A stretch of DNA of 62,941 nt from Brevibacillus panacihumi (GTDB taxonomy: Bacteria; Bacillota; Bacilli; Brevibacillales; Brevibacillaceae), in the NCBI RefSeq assembly GCF_003710985.1, contig NZ_RHHT01000053.1, positions 1 through 62,941 of the forward strand, written 5' to 3'. The translations under genes were made by a program, and so were the position numbers. Positions 26,605-34,911 of this stretch are shown one piece after another (positions within the stretch are counted from its first letter, which is position 1; every line of letters begins with the position of its first letter). The notes beneath the pieces were generated by a model, which was given only the letters and a program-made list of their open reading frames with translations, had not been told where the DNA came from and made no database searches.

Positions 26605-27495
26605 GTGGCAAGCAAGGTGAAGATTGGATTGATCCAAGCAAAGAACGACGTCCATGGCGACGAGCCTGTGCGGGTGCACAAGGAAAAGGCGATCGAAAAA
26701 CACGTCAAACTGGTGCGTGATGCAGCAGCACAGGGCGCCCAGATCATCTGCCTGCAGGAGATCTTTTACGGTCCTTATTTCTGCGCTGAGCAGAATACGA
26801 AATGGTACGAAGCGGCAGAAGAGGTGCCGGATGGTCCCACGGTGCAGCTATTTCGCACCCTGGCCCGCGAACTGGGCGTGGTCTTGATTCTGCCGGTGTA
26901 TGAACGGGTCGGGATCGGCACTTATTACAATACGGCAGCCGTCATCGATGCGGACGGCAGCTATTTGGGCAAGTACCGCAAGCAGCATATCCCGCATGTC
27001 GGAGTTGGCAGCGAAGGCTGCGGCTTTTGGGAGAAGTTTTATTTCAAACCGGGCAATCTGGGCTATCCGGTGTTCGACACGGCCTTTGCCAAAGTCGGGG
27101 TCTACATCTGCTACGACCGCCATTTTCCGGAAGGCGCGCGCCTCTTGGGCCTCAATGGCGCAGAGATTATCTTCAATCCGTCGGCGACGGTCGCAGGCTT
27201 GTCTGAATATCTCTGGAAGCTGGAGCAGCCGGCGCATGCCGTCGCCAACGGTTACTATGTTGCTGCGATCAACCGCGTCGGGATGGAAGCGCCATGGAAT
27301 ATGGGCGAATTTTACGGGCAATCGTATCTGGTGGACCCGAAAGGACAATTCGTCGCGGTCGGCAGCAGGGATCAGGATGAGGTGATCGTGGCAGAGATGG
27401 ATCGCAACAAGATTCACGAGGTTCGCGATACCTGGCAATTTTATCGGGATCGCAGACCGGAGACCTACGATGACATGGTAAAACTGCTGCCGTGA
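26605..27495 (+). CDS. beta-ureidopropionase (nitrilase superfamily)
   Basis: A 296-residue carbon-nitrogen hydrolase expected to hydrolyse N-carbamoyl-beta-alanine to beta-alanine, CO2 and ammonia. The nitrilase triad is visible as E52 (CLQEIFYGPYF), K126 (GKYRKQHIPHV) and C169 (GVYICYDRHFPEGARLL). Length and motifs match N-carbamoyl-beta-alanine amidases as well as carbamoyl-putrescine amidases; the position after dihydropyrimidinase decides for the former. The GTG start at 26605 has AGGAGG upstream. It is the last gene of the operon, followed by a terminator at 27508. Its product feeds the aminotransferase and mmsA at 14.9-17.8 kb. Confidence 0.92.
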   Translation: MASKVKIGLIQAKNDVHGDEPVRVHKEKAIEKHVKLVRDAAAQGAQIICLQEIFYGPYFCAEQNTKWYEAAEEVPDGPTVQLFRTLARELGVVLILPVYERVGIGTYYNTAAVIDADGSYLGKYRKQHIPHVGVGSEGCGFWEKFYFKPGNLGYPVFDTAFAKVGVYICYDRHFPEGARLLGLNGAEIIFNPSATVAGLSEYLWKLEQPAHAVANGYYVAAINRVGMEAPWNMGEFYGQSYLVDPKGQFVAVGSRDQDEVIVAEMDRNKIHEVRDTWQFYRDRRPETYDDMVKLLP

Positions 27496-27507
27496 GAGGG
27501 AAGGGTG

Positions 27508-27534
27508 GGGAGGTGCTGCGGCGCCTTCCTTTTT
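27508..27534 (+). terminator. Rho-independent terminator
   Basis: GGGAGGTGC pairs with GCGCCTTCC (9 bp, two G-U pairs) around TGCG and is followed by five Ts. It ends the preT-preA-hydA-bup operon. Confidence 0.8.
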
Positions 27535-27567
27535 CGCATCAGTGATTTGAGGCGAGGAGAGTTGGGA

Positions 27568-28098
27568 ATGAACCAAAAAAGGATCGTCTACCGGGGCGTG
27601 GAGTACGAGGAAGCGCGGTACGCTGTAGAGATGCAGCGCTACAAGCGTGCGGAGCGCCGTCATTTTCCAGGAGGAGCCAGTGCCAAGGCCGTCTTCGGCA
27701 CGGGTGTCTATCTGGTTAGCAGTCCTAAAGTTGCTGCCGAATACGCGATTTGCCACGCCGAGACGACTTGGGACAAGGCAGCGGTACTGCAGCAGGAGCT
27801 TGTCGTCAGCGGATTGTACGAGCTTAACCGGGAATACGGTGAAAATGAGCTTCGCCAAGCAGCTCTTTTTGCCCGACACAGTGAATCGGAACTGCTCCAA
27901 TTGCAGAAGGAGATGAGCCATCAGGAATGGCTGGAATGGACAGGAGAAGAGGTTCGATCGTTCTTGCTGGATGCCGGGTACTCCGGCATTGCGTACATCA
28001 TCTCGCCGGAGCTGACGTACTATATCTGCTATGAGCCTGACTCCTGTATTTCCGCTATCTCCTTTTTCGCATTGCTTGATTTGCAGGAGTTGGGCTAG
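27568..28098 (+). CDS. hypothetical protein with ADP-ribosyltransferase-like pattern
   Basis: A 176-residue soluble protein. It opens with IVYRGVEYEEARYAVEMQRY and continues FGTGVYLVSSPKVAAEYAI. The YRG motif followed by G-x-G-x-Y-L and an A-x-x-Y helix is the arrangement seen in ADP-ribosyltransferase and PARP-like folds, where the first motif binds NAD and the tyrosine stacks nicotinamide. A late acidic segment (EWLEWTGEEVRSFLLDAGYSG, I-AYIISPE) could supply the catalytic glutamate. The ATG at 27568 has GAGGAGA upstream. No toxin or immunity partner is obvious. The family is not confirmed, so function should be treated as unknown. Confidence 0.6.
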   Translation: MNQKRIVYRGVEYEEARYAVEMQRYKRAERRHFPGGASAKAVFGTGVYLVSSPKVAAEYAICHAETTWDKAAVLQQELVVSGLYELNREYGENELRQAALFARHSESELLQLQKEMSHQEWLEWTGEEVRSFLLDAGYSGIAYIISPELTYYICYEPDSCISAISFFALLDLQELG

Positions 28099-28140
28099 CA
28101 TCCCTTTTTCAAAGATTCATGGCGATAGAGTGAATCTTGT

Positions 28141-28153
28141 TCAACTTTGTTGA
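28141..28153. promoter_or_regulatory. putative operator of the cupin-XRE regulator (autoregulatory site)
   Basis: TCAAC-TTT-GTTGA is an inverted repeat with 5-base arms and a 3-base centre. It overlaps the -35 of the regulator promoter. The same core, with longer arms, lies at the start of the mevalonate operon (28927-28947). Confidence 0.6.
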
Positions 28154-28178
28154 TCCTTTTTTTCTCAATCGCTATAAT
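28150..28178 (+). promoter_or_regulatory. SigA promoter of the cupin-XRE regulator
   Basis: TTGATC (28150-28155), 17 bases, TATAAT (28173-28178). The -10 is perfect and the spacing is ideal. The -35 overlaps the operator-like repeat. Confidence 0.6.
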
Positions 28179-28187
28179 CGAGGCAGG

Positions 28188-28769
28188 ATGGATGAGAAGA
28201 AGGGGATGTTTGCAATCGAGTTGTCAGAAATCGGAAAACGAATCAGAAAAGCACGGCTAAGCCAGGGGTTCACCCAGCAGGAGTTGGCGGATCGATGCGG
28301 CTTTACGAAAAGTCTTTTGTCCAAAATCGAAAACGGACAAACGGCATCTGCCGTTGCCACGCTGTCCAAAATTGCGGAGCATCTGAAAACGCCATTGGCG
28401 TGGTTCCTGGAGGAGCATCGAGAAGATCACCTCGTGCTCTCGCCCCAATCGAAGCGAAAGAGCAAGATGGGCAGCAAGGAGATGGGGTATCTGTATGAAA
28501 TTCTCGCCAACCGGTCGCGCTTTAGCAAAATTGAGCCTGTCCTGGTGACCGTTCCCCCGGATATGACCGTGACGGAGCCCTTTACCCACCCGGAAGAGGA
28601 ATTCATCTACGTGGTCAGCGGAACGATTATCCTTTATTACGACGGGGAGCGGCATGTCATGGAAGAGGGGGATACCGCTTACTTTTCCGGCTTGAAACCG
28701 CATATTTTCTTGCCTTTTAACAATCAGGAAGCCAAGGTGCTGTCCATCTTCATCCAGCCCAGCAATTAA
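28188..28769 (+). CDS. XRE-cupin transcriptional regulator of the mevalonate cluster
   Basis: A 193-residue regulator. The N-terminal Cro/C1-type HTH contains IGKRIRKARLSQGFTQQELA then GFTKSLLSKIENGQT (about 15-70). The C-terminal cupin_2 domain contains FTHPEEEFIYVVSGTIILYY and GDTAYFSGLKPHIF (about 115-190) and likely senses a small ligand. It sits upstream of, and codirectional with, the HMG-CoA reductase operon. Palindromes of the same core lie in both promoters, so it probably controls itself and the operon. Start choice is soft: ATG at 28188 has only a weak upstream AGG, and ATG at 28206 abuts AAGGGG. Confidence 0.87.
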   Translation: MDEKKGMFAIELSEIGKRIRKARLSQGFTQQELADRCGFTKSLLSKIENGQTASAVATLSKIAEHLKTPLAWFLEEHREDHLVLSPQSKRKSKMGSKEMGYLYEILANRSRFSKIEPVLVTVPPDMTVTEPFTHPEEEFIYVVSGTIILYYDGERHVMEEGDTAYFSGLKPHIFLPFNNQEAKVLSIFIQPSN

Positions 28770-28803
28770 TCGCATAGGGGCCCGTACACGATGCCTCCTG
28801 ACG

Positions 28804-28845
28804 GCCAGTTCGAACGCAGCTATTGTGGTCGGCTGGCTTTTTTCT
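28804..28845 (+). terminator. Rho-independent terminator
   Basis: GCCAG near 28804 pairs with CTGGC (28833-28837), extendable to about 7 bp with G-U pairs, around a long loop, then TTTTTTC. The stem is modest, so the call is moderate. It separates the regulator gene from the reductase operon. Confidence 0.5.
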
Positions 28846-28893
28846 TTTTGTTGTCGACTTTTTGTGTCAGCTGCGAATATTGCGAAAAAAGCG

Positions 28894-28922
28894 TTTACAT
28901 TTTCAAAGTGGTATTGTAGTAT
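28894..28922 (+). promoter_or_regulatory. SigA-type promoter of the mevalonate catabolic operon
   Basis: TTTACA (28894-28899), 17 bases, TAGTAT (28917-28922). The expected start point falls inside the operator-like palindrome at 28927-28947. The reductase ATG is about 120 bases downstream. Confidence 0.5.
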
Positions 28923-28926
28923 TAGG

Positions 28927-28947
28927 TCATTCAACAAAGTTGAATGA
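28927..28947. promoter_or_regulatory. palindromic operator at the mevalonate operon start
   Basis: A 21-base perfect palindrome with arms of nine bases around AAA; its core is CATTCAAC-AAA-GTTGAATG. It lies just downstream of the -10, a typical repressor position. It shares the TCAAC-N3-GTTGA core with the site at 28141-28153. Confidence 0.65.
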
Positions 28948-29046
28948 TGTGAAACAAAGGTGAGTGGAGGTGGACCTTTTTCATTCGCTTTCATCCATGA
29001 GGTTGGCAAAAACAATCAAGACAGATAGAGTTGGGAGATAGCATAG

Positions 29047-30336
29047 ATGACGAACAGCAGAATATCCGGCTTTTATCGGCACACACCAGAAGAGAGACTC
29101 GAAATGGTGGCGCAAGCCAGAGGATTAACAGAGGAAGAAAAGCAAATCTTGTCGGGGGAGATCCCGTTTCCGCTCCGCTCGGCCAATGTGATGGTCGAAA
29201 ATGTAATTGGGACGATGGCGATTCCGCTTGGGGTCGCGACAAACTTTAAAATCAACGGGCAAGACCGCTTCATCCCTATGGCGACAGAAGAGCCGTCTGT
29301 CGTAGCAGGAGCAGGAAATGCCGCACGCACCTCGTACGCGCTGGGGGGATTCTACACTTCACTGAGCGGGTCGATCATGCGCGGGCAGATCCAGGTTCTC
29401 GATGTTGCCGATCCCTATGGCGCGATGGCCAGGGTGTATGAAAACAAGCAATCGATCCTGGATCGCTGCAACGCCAAGGACCCGACACTGGTATCACTGG
29501 GTGGGGGAGCCATCGACGTAGAAGTACATGTCATCGAGCGTTCCAAAGAGCCGATGCTGGTGCTGCATCTGCTGGTAGATACACGGGACGCGATGGGCGC
29601 GAACGCTGTGAACACCATGGCAGAAGCAGTCGCTCCGTTTATCGAAGAGGTGACAGGCGGACGTGTGGTGCTGCGCATCATCTCCAACCTGGCAGACCGC
29701 AGACTGGTTCGGGCACGGGCGGTATTCTCGACAGAGGAATTGGGCGGCGCTGAAGTCGTGGCGAACATCATCCGTGCATACGAGTTCGCAGAGTGCGACC
29801 CTTACCGCGCTACGACGCACAACAAAGGGATTATGAACGGGATTACGGCAGTCGTGTTGGCGACAGGAAACGATACCCGTGCAGTAGAGGCAGGCGCGCA
29901 CGCTTATGCTGCGGTATCTGGCCGCTATCGTTCTTTGACACGCTGGGAATTGAATCGCGAAGGCAATCTGGTAGGGACCCTGGAGCTGCCAATGGCAGTA
30001 GGGATCGTCGGAGGCGCGACCAAATCACACCCGACTGCACGCCTTGCGCTGAAAATCATGGATGTGCAGACCGCAGAAGATTTGGCAGGGTGCATCGCGG
30101 CTGTGGGACTGGCGCAAAATCTGGCGGCGCTTCGTGCTTTGGCTACCGATGGGATCCAGCGGGGACATATGGCCTTGCATGCACGCAACCTCGCTATGAT
30201 GGCCGGGGCCACGGATGAACAGATCGAAATAGTCGTCAAGCAGGCCATTCAAGAAAAGGATGTCCGTTATGACCGGATTTTGGCCTTGACCAAACAATTG
30301 CAAACGGGGGTTGGCGATGGAAACCAAAGTGGTTAG
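29047..30336 (+). CDS. mvaA: hydroxymethylglutaryl-CoA reductase, class II (degradative)
   Basis: A 429-residue soluble reductase. It aligns with the class II enzymes: ENVIGTMAIPLGVATNF near 51, the catalytic glutamate in MATEEPSVVAG (81-82), DTRDAMGANAVNTMAE (178-193), catalytic K260 in HNKGIMNG, D276, and H374 in GHMALHARN. Class II enzymes of bacteria that grow on mevalonate oxidise mevalonate to HMG-CoA with NAD. HMG-CoA lyase lies three genes downstream, which argues for the catabolic direction. Biosynthetic genes such as mevalonate kinase are not in the window. The ribosome binding site is weak (TTGGGAGAT). It overlaps the next gene by 20 bases. Confidence 0.93.
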   Translation: MTNSRISGFYRHTPEERLEMVAQARGLTEEEKQILSGEIPFPLRSANVMVENVIGTMAIPLGVATNFKINGQDRFIPMATEEPSVVAGAGNAARTSYALGGFYTSLSGSIMRGQIQVLDVADPYGAMARVYENKQSILDRCNAKDPTLVSLGGGAIDVEVHVIERSKEPMLVLHLLVDTRDAMGANAVNTMAEAVAPFIEEVTGGRVVLRIISNLADRRLVRARAVFSTEELGGAEVVANIIRAYEFAECDPYRATTHNKGIMNGITAVVLATGNDTRAVEAGAHAYAAVSGRYRSLTRWELNREGNLVGTLELPMAVGIVGGATKSHPTARLALKIMDVQTAEDLAGCIAAVGLAQNLAALRALATDGIQRGHMALHARNLAMMAGATDEQIEIVVKQAIQEKDVRYDRILALTKQLQTGVGDGNQSG

Positions 30337-30763
30337 CACAGAAAAACAAACCGGAAAGTCAAATGAAACATATCTGGAGGTTCTGGGGGACACCGTGGTG
30401 CCCTCCAGCATCCTTCTCTCCGTAGCAATCAGCATGACCTTCAGTATCGGCGGCTATTTTGCCGGCAAGAGCATTTTTCCATCCATCGCAGAACCTAAGA
30501 TGGTGCCTTCCTATTCCTTGCTGCTCGGAATTGCAGGCAGTGTGCTGGCGCTGATTCTCTGTGCCAAGCTGTTCAAACCGAGCCGAATCCTGAAGGAAGA
30601 AGAATCGAGCGTCGAGAGCTTTCAGGAAATCCTGCGGGACATGCAGGTGGATGCCAAGGAAGAGTACCAGCTGATTGTCAATGACCCCGTAACGAGAAAA
30701 GAGATGGAAGAACTGGGGATTCTGGATACGTTTAAGAAAAGCGGGGTGCAATCGGATAAATGA
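30317..30763 (+). CDS. small membrane protein, TctB-like partner, putative
   Basis: A 148-residue protein with two predicted membrane segments, about residues 26-48 (VPSSILLSVAISMTFSIGGY) and 65-85 (YSLLLGIAGSVLALILCAKL), then an acidic cytosolic tail (SVESFQEILRDMQVDAKEEY). It starts inside the end of the HMG-CoA reductase gene and its stop overlaps the ATG of the next gene (ATGA), a tightly coupled operon. Its position before a TctA-like permease suggests the role of the small TctB subunit, but TctB normally has about four membrane segments, so homology is uncertain. Confidence 0.75.
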   Translation: METKVVSTEKQTGKSNETYLEVLGDTVVPSSILLSVAISMTFSIGGYFAGKSIFPSIAEPKMVPSYSLLLGIAGSVLALILCAKLFKPSRILKEEESSVESFQEILRDMQVDAKEEYQLIVNDPVTRKEMEELGILDTFKKSGVQSDK

Positions 30764-32115
30764 GTGTATTGATGATCTCACTTTTGTTTGCCTTGCTCGG
30801 GGCGATTTTGTTCACCCTGATCGGTTTGGTCTCGGGGACAGATGAAACCGCTATCATGGTTCCTTTTACCTTGTTGGTCATCCTTCTGGGTGCCCCGCCG
30901 GAAGCTGTCTTGTCATTCTTTATGGCGGCAGTGCTGGCGAAGCATTTGACGCATGCGATTCCTACTGCATTGATGGGGATTCCGGGTGATACGACGGCTG
31001 TTCCGCTGATCGATCACGCTTCCTCGCTGCGGCGTCTCGGAGTGCCCCACGTCGCGTTGCGCAAAATGTTGTCGGGCGGCCTGCTGGGTGCTTTCATCGC
31101 ACTGCCGACAGCGGTTTTGTTCGGACAGTTTCTCGGGCAGTTTGCGGACTTCTTCAAATCTGCGTCGGGCTTGATCTTTACGCTGGCCGCTGTATTGATT
31201 GCCTATTTTTCCAAAGGAAAATGGGTCAGTATTGCGATGATTATTCCTTTTGCCTTCTTTATTAAAAGTTTGGATCAGTTCAGCTTTCAAATCGTGGAAA
31301 AGCATCTGAGCATCAGCTTCTTTTTAGGAATTGCAATCGGTCCCATGTTTTATGATTTGCTGCTGTCTCTTTCAGCGAGCGGGAGGGCGAGCCTGACCCG
31401 CACGAAACCGAAGGAATATCACCTGGCACCAGAAATCCGCGCCTGGAAGGGATTCTTCCCCAATCCGTTTCGCGTGTTGACAGGCAGACAGGCAGCCCAT
31501 ACTTCGATCACATCGTTTATTTCGTCACTGACATTTGCATTCAGTCCGGTCGGAATGACCTCCCTGATGGGGGAGATCGTCGGCTCCCGCAACAAGGGCG
31601 TGTACAAAAAATCGACGTCCAGTCTGGCAGCCATGAACGGCGTGACTGAATCGACGTACATCGCAGAGGCCATTATTCCGCTCCTGGCGTTCGGGATTCC
31701 GCTCAGCCCTGTCGCCTTGGGACCGGCAGCACCGCTGTTCAATGCACCGCCTGTCTTTACCAGTGATCCGGTGAACAATCTGCACAACCTGCTGACGCCT
31801 TGGGACTTCTTCTTGTACGGCTTGATCGGCTTGGTGGTTGCAGCCGTGATCGCCTATCCATTTGCAATGAACTATGCGCGTACGGCTACCGTATTTGTCA
31901 TGAAAAATATCAGTCAGGAAGCCATCGTCGGGATGTTTGTCGGTTTGGCATGCTTGCTGGCTTTCCATGAGGCGCAACTGGTCGGCGTCATCTTGACATT
32001 GACGATGGCTACCGTCGGGGGCTTGATCAACCGCGTGCTGGGTGTCGGTGCCGGGGTGCAGTTCATGATTTTTTACGGAGCAGGCTACATGATGACAAAC
32101 CTGTTGGGGGCATAG
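30760..32115 (+). CDS. TctA-like permease, probable mevalonate transporter
   Basis: A 451-residue, about 11-12-segment membrane protein of the tripartite tricarboxylate transporter permease family. Family motifs are MGIPGDTTAVPLIDH near residue 70 and AIIPLLAFGIPLSPVALGPA near 305, the paired GIPG/GIP loops of TctA. No periplasmic TctC-type binding protein is in this operon, which differs from the complete TctCBA set at 39-42 kb. Sitting between HMG-CoA reductase and HMG-CoA lyase, it most likely imports mevalonate or a related branched hydroxy acid. This substrate is inference. Pseudomonas mevalonii encodes a mevalonate permease in its mva locus, of a family not compared here. Confidence 0.85.
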   Translation: MSVLMISLLFALLGAILFTLIGLVSGTDETAIMVPFTLLVILLGAPPEAVLSFFMAAVLAKHLTHAIPTALMGIPGDTTAVPLIDHASSLRRLGVPHVALRKMLSGGLLGAFIALPTAVLFGQFLGQFADFFKSASGLIFTLAAVLIAYFSKGKWVSIAMIIPFAFFIKSLDQFSFQIVEKHLSISFFLGIAIGPMFYDLLLSLSASGRASLTRTKPKEYHLAPEIRAWKGFFPNPFRVLTGRQAAHTSITSFISSLTFAFSPVGMTSLMGEIVGSRNKGVYKKSTSSLAAMNGVTESTYIAEAIIPLLAFGIPLSPVALGPAAPLFNAPPVFTSDPVNNLHNLLTPWDFFLYGLIGLVVAAVIAYPFAMNYARTATVFVMKNISQEAIVGMFVGLACLLAFHEAQLVGVILTLTMATVGGLINRVLGVGAGVQFMIFYGAGYMMTNLLGA

Positions 32116-32119
32116 AAAA

Positions 32120-33016
32120 ATGTTGGACCTTACACCGCGTCAGATTCGTGTCGTGGAGGTTGGACCCCGCGACGGACTGCAAAATGAAGCGCAATTTGTG
32201 CCGACTCAGGACAAGATCGCCTGGATTAACCATTTGTCACGTACGGGCATTCCTTATATCGAAATCACGTCATTTGTCCATCCCAGGTGGATACCTGCTC
32301 TCGCAGATGCCGCAGAGGTGGCCAAAGGGATCGAACGTGTGCCGGGCGTCACGTATGCAGCACTCGTCCCCAATGTGCGGGGGTTGGAGCGAGCGCTCGA
32401 AGCGGATGTGGATGAGGTCGCCGTATTCCTGTCCGCCAGCGAGAGCCACAATCAGCGAAATATCAATAAATCCATCGCGGATACTTTCCCGATTCTCGAG
32501 GAGACTGCTCGTGCAGCATTGGCAGCTGGAAAAACGGTACGCGGCTATGTGTCGACTGTTTTCGGCTGCCCTGACGAGGGAAGAGTATCGGTTGATGCCG
32601 TCCTTCGGGTTACGCAGAGATTGCTGGAGATGGGTGTCCGAGAAATTTCTCTTGGCGACACGATTGGAGTAGCTCATCCCAAACAAGTTCATCATGTATT
32701 GGACACGCTGCTCAAGCATGTTCCCGCCGAGCGCTTGGCGATGCATTTTCACGATACGTATGGAATGGCCGTCGCCAACACACTCATTGCGTTGGATCTG
32801 GGAATCTCGACTTTCGACAGTTCCTTAGGCGGATTGGGCGGCTGCCCGTATGCACCCGGAGCTTCCGGGAACATGGCTACGGAGGATTTGCTTTATTTGC
32901 TGGATGGACTTGACATGACAACAGGCATTCATCGCGACCGACTGTTCACAAGCGCCCGGCTGCTTGAAGAAAGAACGGGACTAAGCTTATGCAGTCGTGG
33001 AAGAAACGGCAATTGA
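32120..33016 (+). CDS. mvaB: hydroxymethylglutaryl-CoA lyase
   Basis: A 298-residue HMGL-like TIM-barrel lyase that splits HMG-CoA into acetyl-CoA and acetoacetate. Seen are the substrate and metal-binding EVGPRDGLQNE (13-23), SASESHNQRNINKS, HFHDTYGMAVAN with metal-binding histidines, and GGLGGCPYAPGASGN with the catalytic cysteine loop. It starts 5 bases after the permease. With the class II reductase it makes a two-step route from mevalonate to acetyl-CoA and acetoacetate. A CoA-transferase for acetoacetate is not in the window. A strong terminator follows. Confidence 0.94.
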   Translation: MLDLTPRQIRVVEVGPRDGLQNEAQFVPTQDKIAWINHLSRTGIPYIEITSFVHPRWIPALADAAEVAKGIERVPGVTYAALVPNVRGLERALEADVDEVAVFLSASESHNQRNINKSIADTFPILEETARAALAAGKTVRGYVSTVFGCPDEGRVSVDAVLRVTQRLLEMGVREISLGDTIGVAHPKQVHHVLDTLLKHVPAERLAMHFHDTYGMAVANTLIALDLGISTFDSSLGGLGGCPYAPGASGNMATEDLLYLLDGLDMTTGIHRDRLFTSARLLEERTGLSLCSRGRNGN

Positions 33017-33026
33017 GAGGTTCGAA

Positions 33027-33059
33027 AAAGTCCACTTTTTTGGAAAGTGGGCTTTTTTT
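33027..33059 (+). terminator. Rho-independent terminator
   Basis: AAAGTCCACTTT pairs with AAAGTGGGCTTT (12 bp, one G-U) around TTTGG and is followed by a T run. It ends the mevalonate operon. Confidence 0.88.
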
Positions 33060-33130
33060 GTTTCGTCTTGAACAGAAGAGGGAAAAGGATAGAGTCATCA
33101 TTTTTCGATAATGGAGGAAGGTCTTATCTG

Positions 33131-34843
33131 ATGAACATCATGCGAAATATGCGTACACGTGGAAAAATGGCGGTTTTGATCATCTCATTCTCCATTTTTA
33201 TGATGATCGTCGGGGGGATGGGCTACTACGGCTTGACATCTTCCAACAAGCAATTGGCATCCATGTACCAGGAACAGCTGCTGCCAGTGAAATGGATCAA
33301 TGAGTGGCGGCAGGAAATGAGGACAATCGACGGACTGGTCTACAAAATGATCCTGAATCCGGGTGCTGAAAGCTATAAGGAATACAAAAAAGAATTGGAT
33401 CAACGCAGCGCAAATGCGCAGCAAATATTTGACAACCTGAAATCCTCTCAGCTCGACAGTGAAGAAGTGAAGACCGTCGAGATGCTTGAAACCCTGCTGG
33501 ACCAATATCTAAAAGATCAGAGTGAAGTACTGAAATTAATCGAGCAGGAGCAGGTGGACACGGCTTACGCCTATTACCGCGCGACTGACAAGATCGTGAA
33601 TTGGATCAATGAAGAACAGCTGGCGTGGGCCAATCACATCTCGGATGAGGCAGATCTGGTGCAAAAGGAGAGTGCAGAGAGAGTCGAGGAATCTATTTTT
33701 CTCCTTCTCGTCGTTGAAGCGATCGCGTTGATTCTTGCCATCTCTCTTAGCATGGCGATCTCGCGCATGATCAGCAGCCCGCTGACCGTCGTGTCTACAC
33801 GGTTGGAGGAATTGGCAAAAGGAAATCTCTCTGTCGAACATACCTCTTATACCGGACGTGACGAGGTAGGGAAGCTGGGAATTGCTTTCAATGAACTCGT
33901 GGGCAATCTGCGTTCGTTGATTGAGCAGGTTAAGGTAGCGGGTGAGCAGGTAGCTGCGTCGTCTGCAGAGCTGTCTGCAGGCGCTGAGCAAACTGCCCAA
34001 ACCACGCAACACTCTCTTGAAAACGTCCGTGAGATCGCTTCTTTCTCCGAGATTCAGTCACAGCGCACACAAGAGAGCGTGCGTGTCATGGAGGAGATGT
34101 CGATCGCCATTCAACGCATCGCAGACACCGCAAGCACGGTTTCCGAAAGTTCGGTGCATGCGGCCCAAGAAGCGCAGCAAGGAAACGAGTATATCCAATC
34201 GGCGGTTGCGCAAATGGAATCCATCTCGACGTCCGTGAATCAGGCAGCAGGGCTGGTACAGGAGTTGGGCGAGCGGTCCGAAGCGATCGGGAAAATCGTC
34301 GACGTCATTACCGGGATTGCTTCCCAGACCAATTTGCTCGCGCTGAATGCGGCGATTGAGGCAGCCCGTGCAGGCGAGCACGGACGAGGATTTGCAGTCG
34401 TGGCGGAAGAGGTGCGAAAATTGGCGGAGCAATCGGAGGAATCCGCACGGGAGATCGCCCGCTTGATCAGTGAGATTCAGCAAGAAACCAATCAGGTGGT
34501 AACGGTGATGAAAGACGGTACAGTCGTGGTCGAACAAGGTTCTGCCATCGTCCACGAAGCAGGTGCCGTGTTCCACCGTATCGTTGCGTCTTCGCAAGAG
34601 GTAGCGGATCAAATCCAGGAAGTATCAGCGGCGACTGAGCAGATGTCGGCCAGCGTTCAGCAGGTAGCGTCTGCCATGGATGAGATGAATCGCCTGGCGC
34701 AGGTATCGTCCCAGCATACACAGAGCGTCTCTGGAAATGCCAATGAGCAGCTTGCCTCTGTCAACGAAATTGCACGATCCAGTGCTAATTTGCATGAAAT
34801 GGCAGAAGATCTGCAAGATTCAATCCGGCAATTCAAATGGTAG
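33131..34843 (+). CDS. methyl-accepting chemotaxis protein
   Basis: A 570-residue transmembrane chemoreceptor. Membrane segments are about 13-36 and 188-212. Between them lies a four-helix-bundle sensor of the 4HB_MCP type ([20 protein letters not shown]). A HAMP domain follows ([19 protein letters not shown]). The cytoplasmic signalling hairpin tip contains [20 protein letters not shown] (399-418) and contacts CheA and CheW. The ATG at 33131 has GGAGGAAGG upstream; longer in-frame starts overlap the previous terminator. The ligand is unknown. It lies between the mevalonate cluster and a nucleobase permease, so a nutrient attractant is plausible. It is followed by a terminator shared with the permease gene. 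Confidence 0.94.
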   Translation: MNIMRNMRTRGKMAVLIISFSIFMMIVGGMGYYGLTSSNKQLASMYQEQLLPVKWINEWRQEMRTIDGLVYKMILNPGAESYKEYKKELDQRSANAQQIFDNLKSSQLDSEEVKTVEMLETLLDQYLKDQSEVLKLIEQEQVDTAYAYYRATDKIVNWINEEQLAWANHISDEADLVQKESAERVEESIFLLLVVEAIALILAISLSMAISRMISSPLTVVSTRLEELAKGNLSVEHTSYTGRDEVGKLGIAFNELVGNLRSLIEQVKVAGEQVAASSAELSAGAEQTAQTTQHSLENVREIASFSEIQSQRTQESVRVMEEMSIAIQRIADTASTVSESSVHAAQEAQQGNEYIQSAVAQMESISTSVNQAAGLVQELGERSEAIGKIVDVITGIASQTNLLALNAAIEAARAGEHGRGFAVVAEEVRKLAEQSEESAREIARLISEIQQETNQVVTVMKDGTVVVEQGSAIVHEAGAVFHRIVASSQEVADQIQEVSAATEQMSASVQQVASAMDEMNRLAQVSSQHTQSVSGNANEQLASVNEIARSSANLHEMAEDLQDSIRQFKW

Positions 34844-34852
34844 AAAATACAG

Positions 34853-34898
34853 AAAGACTGGTTCCCGTATGCCTGTGGGTGGAGAACCAGTCTTTTCT
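34853..34898. terminator. bidirectional terminator
   Basis: AAAGACTGGTTC (34853-34864) pairs perfectly with GAACCAGTCTTT (34884-34895). T-rich sequence lies on the exit side in each direction, serving the convergent chemoreceptor and permease genes. Confidence 0.85.
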
Positions 34899-34911
34899 AA
34901 GGAATGCACAC

